The notes beneath the pieces are model-generated. The model worked only from the letters and a program-made list of their open reading frames with translations. It was not told the DNA's origin and ran no database searches. 64,000 nt of DNA from Bog-159 sp963709155 (GTDB lineage: Bacteria > Acidobacteriota > Terriglobia > Bryobacterales > Bryobacteraceae), in assembly GCA_963709155.1 (NCBI GenBank), contig CAVPVD010000005.1:124001-188000 (forward strand). Reading direction: 5' to 3'. A program made the position numbers and the translations under genes. Positions 25,213 through 32,396 of the stretch are shown here, piece after piece (positions within the stretch are counted from its first letter, which is position 1; the number at the start of each line of letters is the position of its first letter).

Positions 25213-26355
25213 TTACTGTACAGCCGTCACGATCAGCGTGGCGTCGTCCTGGAACGCACCGCCACTGTGTTCCATGATCGCAGCCATCACCCGCTTTTGC
25301 ATGGCCTCCGCATCGAGCGCGCGGTTCGCGCGCAGCACATCGATGAGCCGCTCCTCGCCGAACTCTTCATTATCCGCGTTGGCGATTTCGGTGATCCCGT
25401 CGGTGAACAGCACCAACCGGTCGCCCGGCTCCAGTTCCACGTGCCCCTCTTCGTACGGCCAGTCGGGGAACACGCCCAGCACCACGCCGCCATGATTCAC
25501 GCGCAGGCATTCGCCGTCCTGCCGCACCAGGATCGGTTCGCAATGTCCGGCGTTGGTGTAGGTGAAGCGCCGCCGCGCGCTGTCCAGCACCCCGTAGAAA
25601 AATGTGATGAACTTGCCGCTGCCCAGGTTGGCGGCCACAATCCGGTTGATGCGCGCGCAAAGGTCGCTGGTCGAAAGCATGTCCCCCGCCAGCGCGTGTA
25701 CCGCCGCCTGCACATTGGACATCAACAGCGCGGCGGGCACGCCCTTGCCGATCACATCCGCGACGCAGAGCGCCATGTGGGTGGCATCCAGCCGCAGCAG
25801 GTCCAGATAATCGCCGCTCACCGCCCCGGCCGGCCGCCATGCAGCCGAGATTTCGTAGCCGGGAAAATGCGGGATCGATTGCGGCAAAAGACCCCGCTGC
25901 GTGGCGCTGGCTGCCTCGATTTCGCCCGATTCGCGGGATGCCCCGTTGCGCCGCTCGTTGCGCGCTTCCACTTGGGTCCGCAGCGTCAGGAGCAGTTTCG
26001 AATTGTCCCAGGGCTTCTCTACGAAATCTGCGGCCCCACGCTGCATGGCTTCCACGGCCAGCTTGATGCTGCCCCAAGCCGTCATCACGATCACCGGCAG
26101 GGTGCGGTCGAGTTTCTGCACTTGCGCCAGCAGATCCAGGCCTTCCTGGCCGGAAGTCGTGTCCAGGGCGTAGTTCAGGTCCATCAGCAGGACATCGTAT
26201 TCGCGGTTGTGCAATTGGTCCAGCACGGCTTTCGGCGAGTTGACCGTTTCGATCTGATAACCTTCCCGCTTCAGCAGGAGGCGCAACGCTTCCAGAACAT
26301 CCGGCTGGTCGTCGGCGATTAATGTTCGGGGTGCGCTTGATTCGGGCCGCAGCAT
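25213..26355 (-). CDS. Response regulator with SpoIIE/PP2C-type phosphatase output domain
   Basis: A 380-residue protein. Residues 10-125 are a receiver domain: acidic pair Asp15/Asp16, phospho-acceptor Asp59 (LLMDLN), Thr92 (VMTAW) and Lys114 (EKPW). Residues 150-380 are an RsbU/SpoIIE PPM-type phosphatase: GAVSGDYLDLL and FTDGITEIAN hold metal-binding Asp, with GGAFQDDATLIVTAV at the end. Such proteins dephosphorylate anti-sigma-factor antagonists in partner-switching or act on other Ser/Thr-phosphoproteins. GAGAGGCA precedes the ATG. No histidine kinase or anti-sigma gene is adjacent, so the partner is unknown. Confidence 0.92.
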   Translation of the reverse strand: MLRPESSAPRTLIADDQPDVLEALRLLLKREGYQIETVNSPKAVLDQLHNREYDVLLMDLNYALDTTSGQEGLDLLAQVQKLDRTLPVIVMTAWGSIKLAVEAMQRGAADFVEKPWDNSKLLLTLRTQVEARNERRNGASRESGEIEAASATQRGLLPQSIPHFPGYEISAAWRPAGAVSGDYLDLLRLDATHMALCVADVIGKGVPAALLMSNVQAAVHALAGDMLSTSDLCARINRIVAANLGSGKFITFFYGVLDSARRRFTYTNAGHCEPILVRQDGECLRVNHGGVVLGVFPDWPYEEGHVELEPGDRLVLFTDGITEIANADNEEFGEERLIDVLRANRALDAEAMQKRVMAAIMEHSGGAFQDDATLIVTAVQ

Positions 26356-26511
26356 GACTTGCCTCTCAGGTATGACGGTATCCCCATAGAACAGTTAGCG
26401 TGCCAATGCATCCGCGGCGCTAAAGCCTTTCCTGTCAAATAAATAGTAACTCGTGGTCCGCTTGTCGCGTCCCGCCCGCGCGACACGTCGTCCCACAACC
26501 AGACACTTCGA

Positions 26512-26564
26512 GTGGGGCGGGCTTCCAGGCCTGCAAGCGGGTCTCCAGACCCGCTTTGCGCCAC
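26512..26564 (+). repeat. Palindromic intergenic element, family B, copy 1
   Basis: It opens GTGGGGCGGGCTTCCAGGCC and contains a perfect hairpin GCGGGTCTCCAGACCCGC (26537-26554). It shares the GTGGGGCGGGC opening with family A but has a different core. It lies just upstream of the hpnE promoter. The rest of 26356-26511 holds only the 5' region of the phosphatase gene. Confidence 0.7.
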
Positions 26565-26570
26565 AAACGC

Positions 26571-26576
26571 TATGAT
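26571..26576 (+). promoter_or_regulatory. Candidate -10 box of hpnE
   Basis: TATGAT ends 5 bases before the hpnE ATG, so a start 7 bases past the hexamer lies on the start codon. No Shine-Dalgarno is present. Confidence 0.4.
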
Positions 26577-26581
26577 GGAAA

Positions 26582-27880
26582 ATGCCTAGCGCAATCATCA
26601 TCGGTGGCGGATTGGCCGGCCTTTCCGCCGCGGCCGCCTTGGGCAGCGCCGGGTTCCGCGTCGAGATATTTGAAGCCCGCCCGTTTCTGGGCGGCCGCGC
26701 TACCTCGTTTCCGCTCTCGCCATCCGACGACGCGCCCGTCCTGATCGACAACTGCCAACACGTCCTGTTGCGATGTTGCGTCAACCTGCTGGATTTCTAT
26801 ACACGGCTGGGCGTGCGCGACCGCATTCGCTTTTATCGCGAGTTTTACTTCATCGAGCCCGGAGGCCGCATCTCTACTCTGCGCCGGGGCGCGCTGCCCG
26901 CTCCCCTGCATTTCACCGGATCGTTCCTGCGGCTGCGGTTCCTCAACACCGCCGACAAGCTGGCCATCGCGCGCGGATTGCTGGCCCTGCGGCGCGAGCG
27001 TACTCGCCGCCAGGATCTGGACCGCATCACCATGCTCGAATGGCTGCGCGAAAAGCGGCAGACCCCGGGCGCCATCGACCGCTTCTGGCGTCAGGTCCTG
27101 GTCAGCGCCATCAACGAAGATATCGACCGCCTCGCCGCGCGCCACGGATTTCAGGTTTTCTGGCTGGGCTTCCTGGCAAGCGCCACGGGATACGAGATGG
27201 GCGTGCCCGCCATCCCGCTCGGGGAACTCTATCGCCCCGAACTTTGGCAAGCGGCCGGGGATGTCTCGCTGCGCCTGCGCGCACCCGTTGAGCGCATCGA
27301 TCCGGAGGGCGTCACCGCCGCGGGAGAGCGTCACTCGGCCGATTACTATATCTGCGCGCTGCCTTTTGAGCGCCTCCCGGCTCTGGGCCTGCCCGCGCCT
27401 CCGTTCGAGCATTCCCCGATTACCGGCATTCACCTCTGGTTCGATCGTCCGGTGACGGATCTGCCCCACGCCACCCTGCTCGACCGCACCGTGCAATGGA
27501 TGTTCAACAAGTCCGAAGGCCGCTATCTGCAGCTTGTGGTGAGCGCGTCGCGCAGCCTGGCCGCCGCCAGCCGTGCCGATATTATCGCGCTGGCCGTCCG
27601 CGAGTTGGGCGAATTCTTTCCGCGCGCGCTCGCCGCCCGCCTAGAAAAGGCGCACGTCATCAAAGAGCTGCGCGCCACGTTCTCCGCCGCGCCCGGAACC
27701 GAGCCGTTGCGGCCGCCGGCGGAGACCAGCCGCCCGGATCTGTTTCTGGCCGGCGACTGGACGCGCTCAGGTTGGCCCGCCACCATGGAGGGCGCCGTCC
27801 GCAGCGGATATCTGGCTGCCGAGGCCGTCGCGCGCGCGAGCGGGATGCCCGCCCGCTTCCTGCTACCCGATATCGCCTGA
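26582..27880 (+). CDS. hpnE: Hydroxysqualene dehydroxylase-like FAD amine oxidase
   Basis: A 432-residue flavoprotein of the phytoene desaturase fold. The FAD dinucleotide motif IIIGGGLAGLSAA is at 5-17, then GGRATSF. VLIDNCQHVLLRCC and FLAGDWTRSGWPATMEGAVRSGYLAAE are strongly characteristic of HpnE. HpnE reduces hydroxysqualene to squalene after HpnD and HpnC, feeding hopanoid synthesis. hpnC, hpnD and the squalene-hopene cyclase are not in the window, so the pathway must be split if complete. Confidence 0.9.
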   Translation: MPSAIIIGGGLAGLSAAAALGSAGFRVEIFEARPFLGGRATSFPLSPSDDAPVLIDNCQHVLLRCCVNLLDFYTRLGVRDRIRFYREFYFIEPGGRISTLRRGALPAPLHFTGSFLRLRFLNTADKLAIARGLLALRRERTRRQDLDRITMLEWLREKRQTPGAIDRFWRQVLVSAINEDIDRLAARHGFQVFWLGFLASATGYEMGVPAIPLGELYRPELWQAAGDVSLRLRAPVERIDPEGVTAAGERHSADYYICALPFERLPALGLPAPPFEHSPITGIHLWFDRPVTDLPHATLLDRTVQWMFNKSEGRYLQLVVSASRSLAAASRADIIALAVRELGEFFPRALAARLEKAHVIKELRATFSAAPGTEPLRPPAETSRPDLFLAGDWTRSGWPATMEGAVRSGYLAAEAVARASGMPARFLLPDIA

Positions 27881-27901
27881 AGCCGCAACTCACAGCCATG
27901 T

Positions 27902-27907
27902 CATAAT
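27902..27907 (+). promoter_or_regulatory. Candidate -10 box of the 27914 gene
   Basis: CATAAT ends 6 bases before the ATG, so a start 7 bases past the hexamer coincides with the A of the ATG. No Shine-Dalgarno is present. Confidence 0.35.
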
Positions 27908-27913
27908 CGAGAA

Positions 27914-28558
27914 ATGCGTTCCCGTTTTGCGCTTCTGGCCGCGTTCCTGCTCTGCGCGCTCGCGGTCCGCGCCAAGTCACCCACGGCTAAAGTAGATGTG
28001 CATGTCACAACCCTCGACGGCGCTCCCATCGAGCACGCCGAGGTGACCGTAAAGGTGATGAAAGGCGATAAAACCAGCACACGGTGGAAGGTGCGCACTA
28101 CGGCGGATGGCACCGCGCAGCCGCCTCCCGAAGTGGTAGTGCCTCAGGGCCCCATCATCGTCGAAGTGCGGGCCGAGGGTTATGCGTCGTTCAGCCAAAC
28201 GTTCCAGGTAAATGAACCGCAGAAGACCCTCGACGTCAAGTTGGGTTCGGGCATGACCAATCTGACCGTGCATGTAACCACTATGGGCGGCCGCCCGCTG
28301 GATCACGCCGACGTGGTCGTCAAATTCGTGAAGGGCCGCTCCATCATCGAGTTAGGGCGGAAGCTGCGCACCAGTTGGGAGATGCGTACGAATCAGGAGG
28401 GCATTGCCAAAGTGCCTGAACTCCCGCAGGGCACCGTTCTCATCCAGGTGATCGCCAAGGGTTACCAGACTTTCGGCCAGACCTACGATGTGGATCAAAC
28501 CGGGAAAACCATTGAAGTGAAGCTGAACTCGCCGCAGGAACAGTATTCGGCGCATTGA
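27914..28558 (+). CDS. Secreted protein with two carboxypeptidase-regulatory-like repeats
   Basis: A 214-residue protein with a signal peptide (MRSRFALLAAFLLCALAVRA). The mature part is two homologous domains of about 90 residues: KVDVHVTTLDGAPIEHAEVTV ... KLGSG and NLTVHVTTMGGRPLDHADVVV ... KLNSP. Both have the Greek-key CarboxypepD_reg pattern ending in a GY-F-QTF/QTY strand (EGYASFSQTF, KGYQTFGQTY). Such domains are usually attached to TonB receptors or peptidases; here they stand alone, probably in the periplasm. Confidence 0.8.
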   Translation: MRSRFALLAAFLLCALAVRAKSPTAKVDVHVTTLDGAPIEHAEVTVKVMKGDKTSTRWKVRTTADGTAQPPPEVVVPQGPIIVEVRAEGYASFSQTFQVNEPQKTLDVKLGSGMTNLTVHVTTMGGRPLDHADVVVKFVKGRSIIELGRKLRTSWEMRTNQEGIAKVPELPQGTVLIQVIAKGYQTFGQTYDVDQTGKTIEVKLNSPQEQYSAH

Positions 28559-28606
28559 CGCAATCCGTGCCGCGATCTGCCGATAAGGAAGACGGGAGGC
28601 GCAGTG

Positions 28607-28933
28607 ATGGCCAGTTCCATAAGTCCTCTGAGTTATTTGGATGGAAGCTCCTACCAGAGCTTAAATCCGGCTTCGTCTTCGGCCACAGCGGCCGGCGCCA
28701 GTTCGCCGGTCAGCGCAACCGCGGAATTACAGGCGATCCAGAAGCAGGGCAACATGCAAGCGTTTTTCAACGATTCCATGGCGGTCGCCCTGTTGCAGCC
28801 GGCCAACGGCATCTCTAGCGGGATGTCGTCTAATACCCTGATCGACAATATGCTGCAGCAGGTGCTGGGAGCTTACCAGAACCAGACGTCGGCGTTGACC
28901 TCGAACACCGCCGGGATATCCGCGTCCGGCTAA
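28607..28933 (+). CDS. Small Ser/Ala-rich protein of unknown function
   Basis: A 108-residue protein with no family I recognise. GGGAGG (28594-28599) lies 7 bases before the ATG at 28607; GTG at 28604 is an alternative. Residues 1-40 are Ser/Ala-rich and probably disordered; residues 40-95 look helical (TAELQAIQKQGNMQAFFNDS, NTLIDNMLQQVLGAYQNQTS). There is no signal peptide or TM segment. The composition resembles small flagellar or secretion accessory proteins, but the resemblance is weak. Its 3' end overlaps the convergent transketolase by 4 bases. Confidence 0.65.
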   Translation: MASSISPLSYLDGSSYQSLNPASSSATAAGASSPVSATAELQAIQKQGNMQAFFNDSMAVALLQPANGISSGMSSNTLIDNMLQQVLGAYQNQTSALTSNTAGISASG

Positions 28934-30981
28934 CCCAGTACTTCCTTCGCCGCGGCTACCACCGTGGCGGGCAGGAATCCGAATTTCTTCTGTACTTCTT
29001 TCAAGGGCGCCGACGCGCCGAACGTGTGCATGCCGATCATCTTCCCGCGCGGACCGACGTAGCGATCCCACCCCAGCACCGAAGCCTGCTCCACCGACAC
29101 CCGCGCCGTCACCGCCGCCGGCAGTACCGTCTCCCGATATTCCGGCGTCTGCCGCTCGAACAATTCCCAACTCGGCATGCTCACTACCCGCGCCTTCACG
29201 CCTTCCGTCGCCAGTTGCTCGTAAGCCTGTACGCACAGGCTCACTTCGCTTCCCGTGGCTAGCAGTATGACGTCCGGCTTGCCGTCCGGCGCATCCGCCA
29301 GAATATAGGCGCCCATTTCCACGCCGGATGCGGCCGCGTATTTCGTGCGGTCCAGCGTAGGTAGTGCCTGCCGCGTCAGGATCAGCGCGACTGGCTGATG
29401 CCGCTGCTTCATCGTGTATCGCCAGCACTCCACCACTTCATTGGCATCCGCCGGACGCAGCGTCACCAGGCCGGGCACCGCTCGCAGCGAGGCCAGTTGC
29501 TCGATCGGCTGGTGTGTCGGGCCATCTTCCCCGACGCCGATCGAATCGTGAGTGAAAATGTGGATCACGGGTATGTCCATGATGGCCGCCAGCCGGATCG
29601 GCGGCTTCATATAATCGCTGAAAATCAGGAAAGTGGAGCCATAAGCCCGGATCTTCGAAAGGGACAGCCCGTTCACGATGGCGCCCATGGCGTGCTCGCG
29701 GATGCCGAAGTGCATATTGCGTCCGCCGCGGTCGTCGGCCTCGAAATCGCCCGCTCCTTCAAAGGTGAGACGCGTCTTGGTGGACGGGAACAGGTCCGCC
29801 GCGCCGCCCATCAGCCACGGAATGTTCCATGCGAGCTTGTTCAGCACTCTGCCCGACGAATCGCGCGTGGCCAGGCCCTTCGCGTCCGCAGGAAACGTGG
29901 GCAGGTCCGTGTCCCAGCCTTCCGGAAGCTGGCGATGCAGCATGCGGTCGAGCTGATCGGCGAGGTCCGCGTGTTCCACTTTGTATTCCTCGAAACGCGC
30001 CCGCCAGGCGTCCCGCAACTGTTGGCCGCGATCGCCCATTCCCGCCCGGAAATGCTCCCGCACTCCTTCCGGGACCAGGAATTTGGCATCTTCGGGCCAG
30101 CCATAAGCGCGCTTGGCCAGGCGCACTTCTTCTTCGCCCAAAGGTTCGCCGTGCGCCCCGCTGGTATCCTGCTTGTGCGGCGCCCCGTAGGCGATGTGGC
30201 TGTCCACGATGATCAGCGTGGGCCGGTCGGTGGTGCTCTTGAACACGTGCAGCGCGCGCTCCAGCATCTCCAGATCGTTGGCGTCGCTCACCCGCGTCAC
30301 GTTCCAGCCATAGCCGATAAAACGCGTGGCTACGTCTTCGCTGAATGCCAGCGCCGTATGCCCTTCGATGGTGATCTTGTTGTTGTCGTAAATCCAGCAG
30401 AGATTGGAGAGCCGGTGGTGGCCCGCCAGGGAAGCGGATTCCCCGCTGATGCCCTCCATCATGTCCCCGTCGCCGCAAATCGCGTAGACATCGTAGTCGA
30501 ACATGTCGAAGCCCGGACGATTGAAATGCTTCGCCAGCCACCAGCGCGCCATTGCCATGCCAACGCTATTGCCGACGCCCTGGCCCAGCGGACCGGTGGT
30601 CGTCTCCACGCCCGAGGTCCAGCGATATTCCGGGTGGCCCGGACAGGCGCTGTCGAGCTGCCGGAAGCGCTTGATATCTTCCAGCTTCACGGCCAGTTCC
30701 CCCAGCGTCTCGTATTGCGGGTTCACCGCCTTCACGCCGCAAAGATGCAGCAGCGAATAAAGCAGCATCGACGCGTGTCCATTCGACAGTACGAAGCGAT
30801 CGCGGTCGGGCCAGAGCGGATCTTCCGGATCGAAGCGCAGGAAATGCTGCCACACCGTGTAGGCCACCGGAGCCAGAGCCATCGGCGCACCCGGATGTCC
30901 GGAATTGGCCTGCTGTACCGCGTCCATTGCGAGCGTGCGAATGGTGTTGATCGAAAGCTGGTCGAGTTGCTCGTTAGTCAT
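28930..30981 (-). CDS. tkt: Transketolase
   Basis: A 683-residue thiamine-diphosphate enzyme of the pentose-phosphate pathway. Visible blocks: ANSGHPGAPMALAPVAY, the TPP motif GDGDMMEGISGESASLAGH, DNNKITIEGHT, FGIREHAMGAIVNGLSL in the second domain and MPSWELFERQTPEYRE in the third. The length is normal for the family. No clear Shine-Dalgarno is seen before the ATG. It transfers two-carbon units between xylulose-5-phosphate and ribose-5-phosphate or erythrose-4-phosphate. Confidence 0.96.
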   Translation of the reverse strand: MTNEQLDQLSINTIRTLAMDAVQQANSGHPGAPMALAPVAYTVWQHFLRFDPEDPLWPDRDRFVLSNGHASMLLYSLLHLCGVKAVNPQYETLGELAVKLEDIKRFRQLDSACPGHPEYRWTSGVETTTGPLGQGVGNSVGMAMARWWLAKHFNRPGFDMFDYDVYAICGDGDMMEGISGESASLAGHHRLSNLCWIYDNNKITIEGHTALAFSEDVATRFIGYGWNVTRVSDANDLEMLERALHVFKSTTDRPTLIIVDSHIAYGAPHKQDTSGAHGEPLGEEEVRLAKRAYGWPEDAKFLVPEGVREHFRAGMGDRGQQLRDAWRARFEEYKVEHADLADQLDRMLHRQLPEGWDTDLPTFPADAKGLATRDSSGRVLNKLAWNIPWLMGGAADLFPSTKTRLTFEGAGDFEADDRGGRNMHFGIREHAMGAIVNGLSLSKIRAYGSTFLIFSDYMKPPIRLAAIMDIPVIHIFTHDSIGVGEDGPTHQPIEQLASLRAVPGLVTLRPADANEVVECWRYTMKQRHQPVALILTRQALPTLDRTKYAAASGVEMGAYILADAPDGKPDVILLATGSEVSLCVQAYEQLATEGVKARVVSMPSWELFERQTPEYRETVLPAAVTARVSVEQASVLGWDRYVGPRGKMIGMHTFGASAPLKEVQKKFGFLPATVVAAAKEVLG

Positions 30982-31037
30982 GACTTTTTATGATACCCTG
31001 CCCGGCAGGCGGGCTGCCGTGGCGCGTTTGCCTCCTC

Positions 31038-32273
31038 TTACAATGGCCCCAAACCCGCATTGATGGTGAACACCACGCCGCCGCCCGTGCCTTTGTCCGG
31101 CGTTCCACCATCTCGTGCGCTGCCCGCGATTTCCCCGTTCATCAGTTGGATCAGCGGAGCCGCCGGCTCCCTCCCGTCCGCGCCGTTGAAAAGGTAAGTG
31201 GCAAGCAAAGCCCCTTGCGAGGACAACGTGTAGACCGCGCCATTGAAGAGTCTTCCCGTGCCGGCGCTGGGCAGCCACAGGTTCCCGTCGGTGGCGAAAA
31301 TGGGTGTGCCGGCGCCCCATTCAGTAAAGCATATACCCGACTCCTGAAACCCGCCGCCATCCAGACCGACGTGGTACAGCTCCGAACCGCAAGATCCCAC
31401 CACGGCGCCGTAAAGCTGCCCGGAGCTCTCGGCCAGCCCCGTCAACGGGAGATCCGGAAAACTCATCAGGACGCTATACTGCCCGCTGGACGCCACGCGG
31501 AAAAGGTAACCCGCGGTCGTGCCGACGGCGCATCCGGCGCCCGTTACCGCCCCACAATCCACGCCGTAAAAGTTTCCATCCGAGGCCTGCATCAATCCGT
31601 GCGGCAAGGCGCCGTCCACCGCGGCATTGAATGCGTGCAGCAGGGTGAACGCGTGCGTGGCGGGCGCATAGCGAAATACGGTGCCGCAGCCCGTTCCCAG
31701 GCAGGAACTGGAAAAAATGCCGCCCGCATAGGTCGTGCCGTAGAGATTTCCGTCCGTCCCCTGGATCAGCCCGTTCGGCTCCTGGCCGTCGGCGCACCCG
31801 GGTGAGTCGCAGAAGTTATGCAGAACCGTGAAGTGCGCGCCGGCGATACTCATGCGGTACAGCACCCCGCCATTGTAAGCCCCTCCCTCGAACGTGGTGC
31901 CGTACAAGTTGCCGTCCTGCCCGATCAACAGGCTGCCGCCGGGTTGGCTTCCTTGCGTATAGACCCCCTGCGTTGCCGTGAATATGTGGAGCAGCGTGAA
32001 CTTGCCCCCGGCCAGACTGTAAATAGTCCCGCCGTTCACCGGGAAAACATCTCCGCCGGTGCCTTTGCCGCTGGCGTTTGCGGCGCCGTAAAGCGTCCCG
32101 TCCGCGGCCTGCAATAAGGCTTGGGGTCCGCTGCCGATCGCGCAGGCGGCATTGCCGCTCGCCAGGTAGGTGCAGGGAAACGCAAAGAGCTGCGCCAGTT
32201 GCCCGTACGATGCGCCCGCCCCGGCCGCCAGCCAAAGCCACGCCAATAAGATGATCCGCAACTTGCCTCGCAT
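31038..32273 (-). CDS. Secreted GloVer (TIGR03803) repeat protein
   Basis: A 411-residue protein with a signal peptide (GKLRIILLAWLWLAAGAGASYGQ). It has repeated units of the type GGSLLIGQDGNLYGTTFEGG, GLIQGTDGNLYGTTYAGG and GLMQASDGNFYGVDCGA, alternating with YRMSIAGAHFTVLHNF-like strands. This matches the Gloeobacter/Verrucomicrobia repeat family of beta-propeller-like surface proteins. The start at 32273 has GAGGAG just upstream, and a TACACT box lies further up. Function unknown. Confidence 0.85.
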   Translation of the reverse strand: MRGKLRIILLAWLWLAAGAGASYGQLAQLFAFPCTYLASGNAACAIGSGPQALLQAADGTLYGAANASGKGTGGDVFPVNGGTIYSLAGGKFTLLHIFTATQGVYTQGSQPGGSLLIGQDGNLYGTTFEGGAYNGGVLYRMSIAGAHFTVLHNFCDSPGCADGQEPNGLIQGTDGNLYGTTYAGGIFSSSCLGTGCGTVFRYAPATHAFTLLHAFNAAVDGALPHGLMQASDGNFYGVDCGAVTGAGCAVGTTAGYLFRVASSGQYSVLMSFPDLPLTGLAESSGQLYGAVVGSCGSELYHVGLDGGGFQESGICFTEWGAGTPIFATDGNLWLPSAGTGRLFNGAVYTLSSQGALLATYLFNGADGREPAAPLIQLMNGEIAGSARDGGTPDKGTGGGVVFTINAGLGPL

Positions 32274-32324
32274 ATCGGCTCCTCTGCCGGAAGTGTACCA
32301 CCGATTTCCCGAAGCGCACCCGTG

Positions 32325-32345
32325 GCGCACGCTGAAAACGTGCGC
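32325..32345. repeat. Perfect inverted repeat between divergent genes
   Basis: GCGCACG, a 7-base loop (CTGAAAA) and CGTGCGC lie between the divergent GloVer and ileS genes. It has no T-run, so it is not an intrinsic terminator; it could be an operator or a short copy of a dispersed element. Confidence 0.45.
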
Positions 32346-32381
32346 TACTTCTCAGCGGTAACGGCGCGTCGTGTACGATGG

Positions 32382-32387
32382 TATTAT
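32382..32387 (+). promoter_or_regulatory. Candidate -10 box of ileS
   Basis: TATTAT ends 9 bases before the ileS ATG. No Shine-Dalgarno lies between and the -35 region is weak. A leader of about 3 bases is predicted. Confidence 0.35.
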
Positions 32388-32396
32388 CCCTGCAAA

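Noticed and set aside
29398..30993. Long plus-strand open frame opposite transketolase (531 residues)
   Set aside because: Antisense shadow; rich in Arg, His and Ala with no motif, while tkt on the other strand is complete.
31003..31019. Hairpin CGGCAG/CTGCCG between the GloVer gene and transketolase
   Set aside because: No T-run follows on the transcribed strand, so it is not supported as an intrinsic terminator.
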